Assembly: GCF_954871325.1 (NCBI RefSeq)
Contig: NC_088777.1
Span: 16,345,366-16,409,365 of the forward strand
Origin: Gordionus sp. m RMFG-2023
Lineage: Eukaryota > Nematomorpha > Gordioida > Chordodea > Parachordodidae
Reading direction: 5' to 3'
Length of the DNA stretch: 64,000 nt
Shown here: in pieces, positions 1 through 11,556 of the stretch
Layout of the letters: every line of letters begins with the position of its first letter
Numbering within the stretch: position 1 is the stretch's first letter
Made by a program: the position numbers and the translations under genes
The notes under the pieces: generated by a model
What the model saw: the letters and a program-made list of their open reading frames with translations, nothing else
The model's database searches: none
What the model was told of the DNA's origin: nothing

Positions 1-911
1 CTGTGGAGATTAACCTGACTCCGGAAAACCCGATAAGTGTCACAACTGTGAAAAGGCGCCTTAGGAGCTTTGAACTTTATGGTAGGGTAGCGATCAAAAA
101 ACCACTCTTGAGCAAAAATAAAACTCAAGCAATTAGACTGGGCACAAAAACATCAATTTTGGTCTGCCAACTGGTATCATTATGGAGTGATGAGTCAAAA
201 TTCGAAATCTTCGGTTCTAAAAGAAGGCAATATATCCGCCGCTCAGCTGGAGAGCGAATGAGCGATCACTGCATAATTACAGTCAAATTCGGGGGAGGGT
301 CTGTTACGGTGTGGGGGTGCTTTGGTGCCGGGGCAACCGGCGACATTAGGAATCCTTAACAAGGAGGGATACCGGCAAATCATTGAGGACCATGTGATTT
401 CATCAGGAAAACGTTTGATCGGTTTATTTCAACAAGATAATGACCCAAAGCATAATCCAGGCTATGCAAAGATTATTTACAAAATCTACAATAACACTGT
501 ATTCTCGGGTTGATGACTTGGCCATCTCAGTCTCCCGATCTCAATCCAATCGAACTTTTATGGGATCACCTTGATCGAAAAGCGCGAAAATCTCTAACCT
601 CTCATTCGCATCTTTGGGAAGTATTACAGAAAGAATGGAACAATATCACTTCCGAATATTTAAAAAATCTCATCGAAAGATTATCAAAAATTTTTGCAGC
701 AATTATTAAGAATAAAGGTGGCCATATTGATGAGTTCAAAATTTGATCTTAATTAATTGCTATGTCTTTTATTTTTTGTAATTTTGTGCAATAATATGTA
801 AACTTATAAATAGATTTGATAAACCTCATATTGTGTGTTATTTCTATTTGTCTTATTTTAAGAAAAATGTTAAGAAAATGCAGGGTGGGCAATCATTTAT
901 GGCCGGAAGTG
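1..911 (+). mobile_element. Tc1/mariner transposon, 3' part with right terminus
   Basis: A cut-and-paste DNA transposon of the Tc1 group that enters from the left window edge. Translated pieces show the family's helix-turn-helix region, then WSDESKFEIFG around the first catalytic Asp, FQQDNDPKH around the second, and MTWPSQSPDLNPIELLWD ending in the catalytic Glu. That is a DD34E-type triad. The pieces lie in different frames (about 3-359, 322-513 and 510-746), so at least two frameshifts have occurred and the gene is dead. The right end reads inward from about 911 as CACTTCCGGCCATAAATG and abuts a TA dinucleotide at 912-913, as expected for TA-targeting Tc1 elements. The left terminus lies outside the window. 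Confidence 0.9.
3..746 (+). pseudogene. Tc1-type transposase, frameshifted
   Basis: Remnant of the transposase of the element above. The N-terminal piece begins inside the DNA-binding domain (NPISVTTVKRRLRSFELYGR), so the first ~90 residues of a usual ~340-residue protein are outside the window. The central part between the first and second catalytic motifs changes frame near 322-359, and a second change falls near 510. The C-terminal piece ends in KNKGGHIDEFKI, the normal end of the family. Motifs are well preserved, suggesting moderate age. Confidence 0.88.
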
Positions 912-1069
912 TATATAGATAAGAATTTAAAATAAAGATACCAATTGTTTTGACTATAAAACTGGCGACGAAATAAATAAAAATGCGATCTTCCGTCAAG
1001 TTAAATATTAAATAGAATTGTATACTTTTTTTTAAAAAAAGAAATAATATATCTTTTTAGGATTTATGA

Positions 1070-2230
1070 TATTTCAAAAATTACATTAAATCAATTCCAA
1101 AAAGAAGAATGCTCTCTTGTCGATTATGTAGATTATATTAAATATATGTTGAATGTAAATAATATTCCTCAAACTGACGCCACTTTGAAAAAATTTATCA
1201 TAACATATGTAGGAATAAATATAATATCTGATATAAAAGAATTACTATTTCTAAGAAAAATTGATGATGTGGTATGGGCAGATATATACAATATTACAAA
1301 ACAACTTTTTAAAGACGAAAGAACTGTTTTGGCATCAAGAATTGATTTCATTAGATTAAGTCGCGGACCAATAGAATCCATATTGAGTTATTTAAAAAAC
1401 ATAAAGGAACTAACCCTAAGATTTGAATTTGAAGATAATATAAAACTAAGAATTCATAAGCAATTATTAGCTGGATTAAAGATGTTACATAGATAAAGAA
1501 CTACGTTTAAGATATCCAGATACTAGAGACGAAGACCAACCGTTAAGCTTAAACAAGGTTATAGAAATGGCTTTAGTGATGGAATGGGCCGACTTTAATA
1601 CTTTAATACTAGTAAAATGGTTTATAAAATCAAAGAGACGACTAAACATAATGAAAATAACCGATTAAATCAAAATGATAATAAATATACGTAAAAAGAG
1701 AACCAGTGCAAGGTTATAATAACTACCACACAAATAATAATAATAATACAAGAAAACCATGCTATTTTTGTAATCCTTCATGCTATTCGGAATTGTCCAG
1801 CATATGATAAAACATACAGCAAATGTAAGAATAAAACTAGAGGAAATGTTTACGGTAAAATTACAATAGTAATGAGGACGATTCCGATTTCTCAATAAGA
1901 AAAGTCTACAAACATGGACAGCACCCAACAATTGCCTATTAATAAACCACGAAATATAAATGGAATATGATACAGGTTAAGCAGTAACCATCATTAATGC
2001 AACAATATGGAATATTGGGAGGCCAAAACTTAGAATGGTTAGAGTTCCAACTACATATGGAAACAATACAATAAAAATTATGGGCGAAGCTTAGGTAAAA
2101 GTGCAATTAGATGATAAAATAAAATGGCTTCCGATATTAGTTACAAAAACAAATGATGAAGCGCTATTTGGATTTCCATGGACTATAGATAGATAAGAAT
2201 TTATTGTTTTGACTAAAAAATCAGAGATTC
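1070..2230 (+). mobile_element. Gypsy-like LTR-element fossil (gag and protease part)
   Basis: Fossil of a Ty3/gypsy-type element. The 1146-1496 stretch encodes a gag-like helical segment. Further downstream (about 1960-2200) an aspartyl-protease-like stretch is visible, with an active-site DTG and, near its end, the FGFPWTI-type segment where the family normally has LGRTWL. It is clearly broken, with several interruptions, and no reverse transcriptase or LTR pair is seen, so only an old partial copy remains. It follows the Tc1 terminus by about 160 bp. Confidence 0.6.
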
Positions 2231-2320
2231 AATACGACCAAACTTCAATTCTAAATTATAAACCAATCTCAATTTTATCATGTATAAAAATAATGACAAT
2301 TTATTTGGTAATTTAATTTA

Positions 2321-2530
2321 ATTGAGAAGGGCCAGTGGCAGGTTTTGGCGGGGTACTTATTAGCCATTTTAAGCAGGGAATATTTTGAAAAAAAAAATAC
2401 AACTATAATGACATTTTTTTGGTAATTTAATATCTTGAAATCAAATTTTAATTAATTGAGGAGGACCAGTGGCAGGTTTTGGCGGGGTACTTATTAGCCA
2501 TTTTAAGCAAGGATTATTTTGAATAAAAAA
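2321..2530. repeat. Direct duplication, period 134 bp, two copies
   Basis: Two copies of a roughly 75-bp segment lie at about 2321-2396 and 2455-2530. Both contain CCAGTGGCAGGTTTTGGCGG followed by GGTACTTATTAGCCATTTTAAGC, with only a few mismatches. Each is preceded by a similar AT-rich TTTGGTAATTTAAT lead-in. They lie just downstream of the gypsy fossil and could be part of its 3' region. No coding content is seen. Confidence 0.8.
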
Positions 2531-2539
2531 AAACTAAAT

Positions 2540-3280
2540 ATATAAAGATATTAGAGCCACTGGATTCTCTATGGGAACGAATGACAATAGATAATTAACT
2601 TATTTTTTGTAAATTATATGACAGTTGTGATAAGTTCTCCCGGGGGTATATATAATTATAGATGAATCTGGTAAATTTGACAATTTATTTTCATTTATTT
2701 ACTTAGGAGTTAGGACGAATATTTTTATACAAAAAATTTTAATAAATAAAGATGCGCTCTGAATGACACACTACGAAAGAACAAAGAATAATAAATACCA
2801 CGGGTGTTTTTCATATTTATATTAAATTTTTATTTTTTAAAAAATTTTATAAATAAAAAACTAAAATATTTTTTCGTAAATATTCATTTCTATAATAGAG
2901 AATTTACTAATCTATTTTTCATAGCACTTAAATTTTTTATTGACAATATAACCCCGGCCTCCCCTTGGCATCTTTTACAAAATAAAATATTTCATTTATT
3001 AAAATATATTTATTTGTGATTTAAATTACAAATTATAATCTATTATAATAATCCTCAAAAAACGTCAATCAAATTTAGCCAATAAAAAAATATATTTATC
3101 CAATAAAAATGATTTTGGCATAATCGGTTCAATGATAATCACTACACAAAATGGTCATTCACACATTAACAATGCTAATGCAACCATTATTTCTAACATA
3201 TATTATCATATCTTCTATAATATTATATTAATTAATTAATAATATTTTTTTAGGTTAGAAATGAAGAGAATAGACCTTGA
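2540..3280. other. AT-rich stretch with no recognisable gene
   Basis: It contains a short CCCGGGGGTATATATAA segment near 2640, which looks like a TATA-type promoter and could belong to a decayed LTR, and AATAAA-rich tracts. No open frame with recognisable content was found. Confidence 0.4.
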
Positions 3281-3289
3281 GGTTCATTA

Positions 3290-4345
3290 TAAAAATACTA
3301 TCGAATCTATTTAAATATCAAATTCTCTTGACTCTTCAGTATGCAAGCTGCCCTTCCAGCAAAGCTAGGTGATATAGGCATCCATTCCTATATATCCTTA
3401 AGCATTTCAGCCTTTTTATCCTCAGTTGCTAAATTTCCAACACACTAGGAGACTTGGATACTATCGAATACATATCATATGGCAGTATTAAATCTCCGGA
3501 GCAAAGATTCTCTAACGCTCATATCCAAATTTAAGACAAAAAGACTGGAATTTACCATTGATACAGCATTGCGTTGAATACTCACACTTCAAAACTGTTC
3601 AAAGAAAATCTCCATCGCTCTTTCTCCCCTTAAACCCAACTCTGAGTATACAAAATGACAAGAATACGACTCTTTTGCTGGATCAAATAATTCCAGCCTC
3701 AGCCATATGCCACCTTGGCTAAGAATGGTTAGAAACTATACCTAGTTCTAATTTAGGCTTATATATTAACCAACGAAGAACTTAGAATAGCTATAAGTCT
3801 TCGTTTTGTGAAATCGTCGACATCATGTGCCCCTTGTGAAACTCATATTGAGAGCTTTAGACACCTTCATCCCCCCCCCCATACTGTCGTTATTCAAAAG
3901 GCAAATTATCCAGGCATTATGCCATCAATTCAATCATCAATAGAATCTTGAAATCAGCAAATTCCTTCTACATTTAAACCCTCTGGCTTCAGCCCTGATG
4001 GAATGACGCTAGTCCCTAGGAACCAAGATATACCCCTCGCTTGGGATTATATATGTGTAGATCGTTTTGCCAGATCTTTTTATTTCAACTCTATCACGAA
4101 AGCTGAAAATACAAAAACAAATAAATATAGCCACCTTAATAATCTTTTTTTGTTCCGGTAGTCTCAGACATCTGTGAATCATTTGGACTACAAGCCCTAA
4201 AATTATTCAAAACAATAGGGCAAAGGTTAAGTTTAATCACAGGTGATCCAAAATAACTTCTATCTACGACAAAGAATATCAATCAAAATTTGTCGATCCA
4301 AATGTATATATATACATGGGTCATTAAACCCTCCGACCAAACCTA
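3290..4345 (+). mobile_element. LINE 3' end with restriction-like endonuclease region, degenerate
   Basis: Degenerate C-terminal part of a non-LTR retrotransposon of a type common in invertebrates. Read through shifting frames it shows a CPL(C) motif near 3830, an RHYAINSIINRILKSA segment near 3920, then PDGMTLVPRNQ, WDYICVDRFARS and a KAENTKTNKYSHL segment (about 3985-4140). PD...D...K spacing is that of the restriction-like endonuclease domain. The tail near 4160-4330 continues with VSDICESFGLQALKLF and LRQRISIKICRSKC-like segments, the usual protein end. There are many stops and frameshifts, so the copy is old. No target-site duplication was identified. Confidence 0.7.
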
Positions 4346-4499
4346 AATACATTATTTCTTTAATTTTTCTAATTTTAATTATATATTTTTACATAGAATA
4401 TAGATATAGTATTACAATTTTAATAAATAATTATATTATTCTTTTAAAAAAGCATATTAAAAATAAACTGGAATATATTATTTAGATTTATACATATAT

Positions 4500-4600
4500 A
4501 TTTTTAAAAGTAACTAGTTACTTTTGGCACTATATAACTAGTTACAGTTACTAGTTTCAATTTAAAATATAACTAGTTACAGTTATTTTTTTGCAAAAAT
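4500..4600. repeat. AACTAGTTAC palindrome cluster
   Basis: The palindromic motif AACTAGTTAC or close variants occurs at least four times in about 100 bp, flanked by AT-rich sequence. Such clusters resemble the subterminal repeats of hAT elements, but no paired terminus or target duplication was found, so the assignment is only a suggestion. Confidence 0.45.
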
Positions 4601-5245
4601 GTATTAACTTATAACACTACAACTTATATTCTTTAATATGTTTAAAAAAATATTTTACATATATAACTAGCTGAGTAAACTAATATATAATATTCTAAAT
4701 TATTCATAAATATTTGAAATTATTTTTATAATATTATGATACATGTTGTCGATTAAGAAACTAAAGAATTAATTTAATATATAATTAAAAATACAAATTA
4801 CTTTAATAATTTAATACAAACGTGAAAAGTTATTAAATAGAAAATTAATATTAAAAAAGTAAAATATATAAACTGAAAAATATAACTTATTACATTTCGC
4901 TCGATCTCTTTTAAACATTTACAATCAGTATAATAATTTTAACAAATAAAATTTGCATACTAAAAAAAATCCTTCAATTATTAATTACGACATAATCAAT
5001 TTACATTTCACAAGTCACGACATAATCAATTTACATTTTATAAATAATGACAATCACGACAATTTTTAAGCCTGCACTACGAATCTTATGAACGAATTAC
5101 TTTAATACTAATCTAATCTATCGTAAAAATTTATATGATATAAGATTTTAAAAAAATTCAGAATAAATTGAGCTTTAGACAAGATTTTTTTTTATTGTAA
5201 AATTATCATAAAACAATGTATGCAAATATGTTCCTGTAAAATAAA
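4600..5245. other. AT-rich stretch, nothing recognised
   Basis: No open frame with recognisable content was seen. A short direct repeat (CACGACATAATCAATTTACAT, twice near 4987-5040) is the only structure noticed. Confidence 0.4.
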
Positions 5246-5249
5246 ATTT

Positions 5250-5444
5250 TTATAATATAGCATTCATGGCAGCATGATGCTGATGTATTCGACAGATTCC
5301 TTTTTTGCAGTGTCCGCAGATTTTTGTAGCCGTACTCTTCAATTTAGATGGGTAAAACTTGCAAATAATACGAATAGGATGGGGTAGATTTTTTTCTTCC
5401 AATAAGTTATCTATGATATGTATAGGGTAGTTTTGATTTATCAT
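5250..5444 (-). pseudogene. piggyBac-like transposase C-terminal fragment (tentative)
   Basis: A 64-residue frame whose second half, ICKFYPSKLKSTATKICGHC followed by KKGICRIHQ, resembles the cysteine-rich C-terminal domain of piggyBac-type transposases (basic lead-in, paired Cys-X2-Cys, then C-X2-H). The catalytic domain was not found on either side and no TTAA-flanked terminus was identified. It is a scrap at best, and chance similarity is possible. Confidence 0.3.
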
Positions 5445-5449
5445 TCTTA

Positions 5450-6330
5450 ATTTTTACAAGTAGTGTTATAGTTCTAATGAAGATATAAAAAATTACTATT
5501 TGCAAGCGTTTCTAAATATACTAATTTGAATATTTGCCAAATGCGCTACGTAAATCGTAATACTTACGAATTTGTAGTATTCCTCCAGGTCCAGGGTTAA
5601 ATATTTAATATGTTCCTTGCGAAGCTTTTTTTTTTTTACTTTTATTCCACATCTATAAATCTTTTTATAAATTTTAATAAACTATTTTTTCATTTTTGAT
5701 AATCTTTTTAAAGAATTAATTTATGAGTCGAATGTTTGATGAATCAAATCGAATAATATTTTTTAAATATTCGATCCAATCGAATATGAATATTGCAAAT
5801 ATTCGACTCTTGTTTTGGACGGTATACTTGGCAATAAAAAAACCTGAAAGTAATTTGACCTGCTTTTTATAGTAGTTTAAGATTTTGTTATAAAGAATAT
5901 ATCTACCAAATTTCAAGATTAATGATTTGATATTTTTATAATTATTTATGTTGAGTTTAGAGGGTATGGGGTAATTCCGGATGTAAAACAAAAGAATATT
6001 TTTGAGCTAACAATTATTTAGCATAATGAAATTATAACTTAATATGGGGTATTCCACTCATATAATTATTTTTGTTAACAGTAATTTTTTTACATGTAAC
6101 GTATAATTCTGTTTTTTTTGTTGCTTGATAATAATAGATTTTGATACTAAGGTTTTTTAAATTATATAAACACAATATCCAAAACAAAATGAGATAGGTC
6201 ATAATTGGCTAAAAATTGCGAATTTCTTATATGTATTCTCTAAAATAGTATTGATAATGATATGTTGTAGTCTAGAGTGGTAGTTTTTAATAATATTTAT
6301 ATAACATCTGCGGGGTATAAAAAATTAAAA
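5450..6330. other. AT-rich stretch without a gene
   Basis: No supported gene. Around 5725-5815 the motif TCGAATATT and its complement recur five or more times, a small inverted-repeat cluster possibly from a MITE end. Confidence 0.4.
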
Positions 6331-6339
6331 AATTTGCCA

Positions 6340-7018
6340 ATATGAAAATGGTCACTTTTCTATGGTTCATTTTCACTGAAATTTTAATTTAAATACTTAC
6401 AATTAATATTTTTACTCATTTGCTTCAAAATAATAGAAAAATAATGAATATGACAATTTGAACTTTTCTAAGGTTCATCTTCTCTAAAATTTTAATTTAA
6501 CATGAATACAATTTATTTTTTTATCCATTTGTTAAAAATAAATTCAAAAAGTTTAAAAATAACGATTATGACATATGTCGCTTTTCTATGGTATGGCACA
6601 CCCGAATATAAATTTAACATTACAGTTTATATTTTTACCCATTTACTTCAAAAATTTAAAATTAACGATTATGACCATTGTCACTTTTCTCTTGTACATC
6701 CTCATTTAATTTTAATTTTAAAATGTTTATAATTTATATTTTTACTCATTTGCTTCAAAAAAGTTTAAAAATAACGATTATGACCATTATCACTTTTTAT
6801 GGTACATCCTCATTAAAATTTTAATTAAAAATGATTATAATTTATATTTTTATCCATTTGCTTCAAAAAAATTCTAAAAAGTTATAAAATAAAGATTATG
6901 ACGATTGTCACTTTTCTATGGTTCATCTTTCCTAAAATTTCAATTCAAATTTATTATTTTACCCATTTTCCCCAAAATCAAAAGAGTTTAAAAATAACGA
7001 TTATGATAATTGTCACTT
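6340..7018. repeat. ~110-bp tandem satellite, left block
   Basis: Six or so diverged units, each running CACTTTTCTATGGTTCATC, then an AAATTTTAATTT tract, TTTATATTTTTACTCATTTG, CTTCAAAA and TTTAAAAATAACGATTATGA. The anchor CACTTTTCTATGG and variants recur at about 6354, 6463, 6582, 6690, 6792, 6909 and 7013, a period of roughly 105-118 bp. The array is cut at 7018 by the LTR element and resumes at 10363. Confidence 0.85.
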
Positions 7019-7406
7019 TGAAAAGGTTGCAGAAATCAAAGGCAGAAAATAAATGTTATAGACGTATATTACGTAAATTTATTGATGTTTAAATTAAAAA
7101 AATATATGATCACATATTCAAAATAGTTTCCTATATATATTGACAATTTAATTTAATGTAATTGATCTTTTTTTAAAAGTTAAAAATAAAAAATTGAACA
7201 TTAGTTTATTAAGTAAATTGATTTATAAAATATAAAATTTAATATTAGTTTATAAACAAATTGATTTAAAATATAAAAGTTGTTTTTAACAAAAAGAAAG
7301 AAACAATTCTTATTACATTTGAAATATTTTAAGTTACGCCATAAATGGCTTAAGGATGTAAAAAAAAAAACAATTTTTTAAAGTTAATATAAAATACTGT
7401 TTAACA
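7019..7406 (-). repeat. LTR (3' LTR of the 7-10 kb element)
   Basis: 388-bp long terminal repeat, TGAAAAGG...GTTTAACA on the plus strand. It is nearly identical to the copy at 9975-10362. A purine-rich tract lies directly inside it on the minus strand. Confidence 0.95.
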
Positions 7407-7574
7407 TTTCACACCTTTTTTTTTTTCTGTCTATAATTTTTGTCGTTTGTCATTCTTGCTCGTTAACCTCTTCGTTGATCTTTTTTTGTTGTACGTTTTA
7501 TCAATTTAGTTCCACACACAAAAAAACTAATTTTGTTTTAATATAAGGAAGAGGAAAAAAATTTATTATCAAAT

Positions 7575-7874
7575 TTAATTCATTATAAAATTTTCAAATT
7601 TTCTAGGCAACACACTATTTCTAACTGGTCTTTGAACGTTGCGATTCTGATCATTTACTTGTACATTTTGGTTTCTTGGTTCATCACCTCCCCTTCTAAA
7701 ATTCAATGTATAAGGTGATGCATTATTATTAACATTCGCTTTAAAAACTGTTGCACCATTAGAAGAAAGTTCTACATTAGTTGATCTTTTTTTTATTTGG
7801 TCCAAGTGTCTTTTTATAATTTTGTTCCCAGTATCTATATCATACAACAAATTTCCGTTTTGGAATTGTTTCAT
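7575..7874 (-). pseudogene. C-terminal tail of pol in the LTR fossil
   Basis: 99-residue frame that begins inside a YDIDTGNKIIKRHLDQIKKR motif, the tail that follows the integrase core in this gypsy family. The same motif is seen at about 23700 in the older relative at 17.4-24.3 kb. The rest is polar and Asn-rich. It is part of a broken fossil. Confidence 0.75.
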
Positions 7875-7904
7875 TTTATATTATAATTTTTTATTTAATT
7901 ATTT

Positions 7905-9863
7905 TTATTTTTTAAATTTTACTCCTTTATTTTTCAATTTGAACACTTTTTTTATATCATAATTTCTCTTTAACTTGTTCTTTATAACAAAATTTCTCTT
8001 TCTCCTTCCATTTTCAACATATGATCTCCATATCGTATTCTTAATCTCCTTTTCAACATCATGATATTTAATCACCTTTGTTTTAATTTTCTTTTCCAAA
8101 GTTTTTTTAAATTTTTTATTAATTATAAAATTTTTTATTTTATTATTTTCTTCAATTTTCGTTTCATTATTGTTTTTAATAACTATAATTTCTTCAATTG
8201 TTATCAAATGATTTATTTCTTCTAATCTATAAGAATTTATTTTTTTAACATTTGGTATTATTTTTGGTACAGCATTTTGCTTTAAGCGAAGCTTGATATT
8301 GGTTTTGCAGATGGGTTTATCGGCCATTTTAAGTTTGTAATTAAGTATGAGTTTAGTAAGTTTATCATTACAATAATCATCACCTATATTTCCCAAAAAA
8401 TTTTTTAAAATATTTTTGAAGGCACTTAGCCAAGTTCTGCCAAGTAATGGACTCTTATTGCTATTAACAACGATCGCTTGTAAATTTTTAGTTACTCCTT
8501 CATAATTTACGCTAATTTGCGCCGTTCCTAATATTTTGATTTGATAGCCGTCATAGCCTGTTAATTTTAAATTAGATTTCTTTAATTCAGTGATGCCTGC
8601 GCTCTTAGCTATCGAACTAGGTATTATTGAGAATCTAGAGCCAGTATCGACCAGCATGATCGTTGACAGGTTATTCAATTTTAAAGTTACTTTATACGCG
8701 TTATTATCTGTGTTGTCTTTATCAGCATCCATATTATTTATGTCCAAGTTATACAAATTATATTCTTTTTTTTCTATTTTATTATTATCATCCTCTTTTA
8801 TTTCTTCTATGTTTATGGTATTTATTTTATTAGTGTATCGTGTTTGATTATTATGGTCGACATGATGTCTACAATTACATGCGTAACTTCCTCCTCGATT
8901 TCCATTATAATTATTACTATGCCTTTGCGTGCATCTTGAAGTATCATAGCGTCTGTTGAATCCGTGATTGTAATCATAATAAAATCTTTGGTTATTATCG
9001 TTATTATAACTGGTTCTATTTTCAAATCTTGAAAAATTATTGTATAATCCTGGGTAATTTGCCCTAACGTTATTGTAGTTACCCGCATTATAGTTCTGAT
9101 GTCTAGGGTTGTAATTATTTCCCTGGTAACTGGGGTTATAACTATTTCCTTGATAAGTATTTCTTTGAAAGTCATGGCCTCTTGCTGTCCATCGTTGTCT
9201 GTTATCGTTATTCGATCGTGGATTATGTCTATCGTCGTATCTGACCACCTGTTTGTTTTCTTCAACTTTTATGCCTCTTTGTCTTTCCAAATGTTTTACG
9301 CTTGTTTCTTCTTCAGTCTTTTCATTTAAAGAAATGTTTTCAACTTTAGCTATTATATTTTCTTTTAATTCTGTCTCCTCAAAATCATCTCTTAAACTAA
9401 AGACTTCTGCTAACGTAATATTCTCTTTCAACGTAATTTTCTGCCTGATACTTCTGCTATTTGATGAAATTTTTACTTTTTCAATGACTCTACTATCGCT
9501 TAACGAACATTCATTTTGTAAAATACATAATCTACTTACCCAATTGATGTAACTTTCATTTTTACCTTGTACAGCTGCATTGAATAATAACAATTTCGAA
9601 CTTGTAGATTTCCTCGGGTGTAATAACCTAAATTTTTCAATCAATATCGATGGATTGATGAAATCGGTAGGTGAACATATCGATTTGAGCTTGATGTATT
9701 CTTCGTCTGGTAGTCTTCTTGTGAAGGATCCTGCTTTTTCGATATCAGAGATCTGAGCATCGTTGAATATGTCTTCGAAACGACTTAGAAAAACATCGCC
9801 ATTACCTGTGTATGTTGGAAATTCAATATTAATATTAACGTTATTATTTGAGGTCTGTTTCAT
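7905..9863 (-). pseudogene. gag-protease region of the LTR fossil
   Basis: A 652-residue frame in the fossil. Roughly residues 1-190 are the gag capsid-like part. Residues 200-350 are an Asn/Tyr/Arg-rich stretch with repeated QGNSYNPSYQGN-type units in place of a clear zinc knuckle. About residues 395-490 are a retropepsin-like protease with MLVDTGSRFSIIP and LLGRTWLSAF. A short stretch at the end resembles the lead-in to reverse transcriptase. The fossil as a whole is broken. Confidence 0.85.
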
Positions 9864-9974
9864 AATTTATAATTTACAATATCCTTGAATTTTTCTATTT
9901 TATAGTATTGGATTTTATAAAAATTTTAAGAAGTTAATTTATATTTAATATTTTAGAAAATTTTACTGCCACCA

Positions 9975-10362
9975 TGAAAAGGTTGCAGAAATCAAAGGCA
10001 GAAAATAAATGTTATAGACGTATATTACGTAAATTTATTGATGTTTAAATTAAAAAAATATATGATCACATATTCAAAATAGTTTCCTATATATATTGAC
10101 AATTTAATTTAATGTAATTGATCTTTTTTTAAAAGTTAAAAATAAAAAATTGAACATTAGTTTATTAAGTAAATTGATTTATAAAATATAAAATTTAATA
10201 TTAGTTTATAAACAAATTGATTTAAAATATAAAAGTTGTTTTTAACAAAAAGAAAGAAACAATTCTTATTACATTTGAAATATTTTAAGTTACGCCATAA
10301 ATGGCTTAAGGATGTAAAAAAAAAAAATTTTTTTTAAAGTTAATATAAAATACTGTTTAACA
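9975..10362 (-). repeat. LTR (5' LTR of the 7-10 kb element)
   Basis: Second 388-bp LTR copy. The primer-binding site (TGGTGGCAGTAAAA on the minus strand) abuts its inner end. Confidence 0.95.
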
Positions 10363-10960
10363 ATGACATATGTCGCTTTTCTATGGTATGGCACACCCGA
10401 ATATAAATTTAACATTACAGTTTATATTTTTACCCATTTACTTCAAAAATTTAAAATTAACGATTATGACCATTGTCACTTTTCTCTTGTACATCCTCAT
10501 TTAATTTTAATTTTAAAATGTTTATAATTTATATTTTTACTCATTTGCTTCAAAAAAGTTTAAAAATAACGATTATGACCATTATCACTTTTTATGGTAC
10601 ATCCTCATTAAAATTTTAATTAAAAATGATTATAATTTATATTTTTATCCATTTGCTTCAAAAAAATTCTAAAAAGTTATAAAATAAAGATTATGACGAT
10701 TGTCACTTTTCTATGGTTCATCTTTCCTAAAATTTCAATTCAAATTTATTATTTTACCCATTTTCCCCAAAATCAAAAGAGTTTAAAAATAACGATTATG
10801 ATAATTGTCACTTTTCGATGGTACATCTTCGCGGAAATCCTATTGACATGTTTATAACATATATTTTTACTCATTTGCGTCTAAAAAACTTAAAAAATAA
10901 GGACTATATGGCAATCACTTTTCTATGGCTCATCTATAGATGCCAATTTACTATGTATAC
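10363..10960. repeat. ~110-bp tandem satellite, right block
   Basis: 10363-10813 reproduces 6568-7018 with no difference seen by eye over 451 bp. The array then continues uniquely with CTTTTCGATGGTACATCTTC and one or two more diverged units to about 10960. Confidence 0.9.
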
Positions 10961-11382
10961 AATTTAATTTTTACCTCAACTATATAGTGATGCTTCGGCT
11001 CTATCAATTTAGTCGACTATGGGTCAACTAAGCCGACCGACTAAATGGTTCGACAAAGCCGACTAGGATCAATTTTAGTCGACTAATCTAGTAACCAGTG
11101 TTGTTAAAATAGCGCGCTACTTTTTTCAGTAGCGGTAGCTTTAGCTGGCTACTTTTTTTAGAAAATAGCGATAGCGATAGCGATAGCTCGCTACTAATTT
11201 AGAAAGAGCGAAGTAGCGCGCTACTTCGCTACTTTCAATTTTACATAATAAATACATCTAAAATTTATTTAAAAATATTTTTATTAAATCTAAAATTATA
11301 CTTTTATTTAATTTAATTTTGAAATTTATATTTAAAAATATACATTATAAATCTAGTTAGCATTATAAATCTAGTCATTAAA

Positions 11383-11556
11383 ATGTGTGAGATTGTTGAA
11401 GATAGCGAAATTTCTTTGGGAAATGAGAAAAATATAGATTATCCTTTCCCAAAATTCAAAAAATACTTTAATCTTGAAGAAAAAATCACTAATGAATATC
11501 GGTTTCGATGCAAGAAAATTTTGCCAACCACTGGTAGAGTCTATATTAAAAGGCAT
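11383..11556 (+). pseudogene. hAT transposase N-terminal scrap (BED-finger-like)
   Basis: Short plus-strand frame starting MCEIVEDSEISLG and containing YRFRCKKILPTTGRVYIKRH, which has the shape of a degenerate BED zinc finger with the second cysteine of the pair lost. It lies near the left end of the hAT element. Confidence 0.5.

Larger units (their letters stand above)
7019..10362 (-). mobile_element. Young gypsy-type LTR-element fossil with two LTRs
   Basis: Ty3/gypsy-type element in minus orientation, bounded by two 388-bp LTRs (7019-7406 and 9975-10362) that begin TG and end CA and differ at only about two positions in the parts compared, so the insertion is recent. On the minus strand the sequence inside the 5' LTR starts TGGTGGCAGTAAAA, a tRNA-type primer-binding site, and a purine-rich tract precedes the 3' LTR. 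Parts represented are gag, aspartyl protease and the extreme end of pol. The element is broken, and at 3.3 kb it is much shorter than a full gypsy element (5-6 kb). It sits in the ~110-bp satellite. Confidence 0.93.

Noticed and set aside
8822-9552. Overlapping frames on both strands within the gag region
   Set aside because: Shadows of the repetitive Asn/Tyr/Arg-rich gag frame; no independent signature.
6568-10813. Treating the 451-bp flanks as parts of longer LTRs
   Set aside because: The order is satellite, LTR, inside, LTR, satellite, whereas longer LTRs would repeat in the same order; TG and CA borders and the primer-binding site fix the LTRs at 388 bp.
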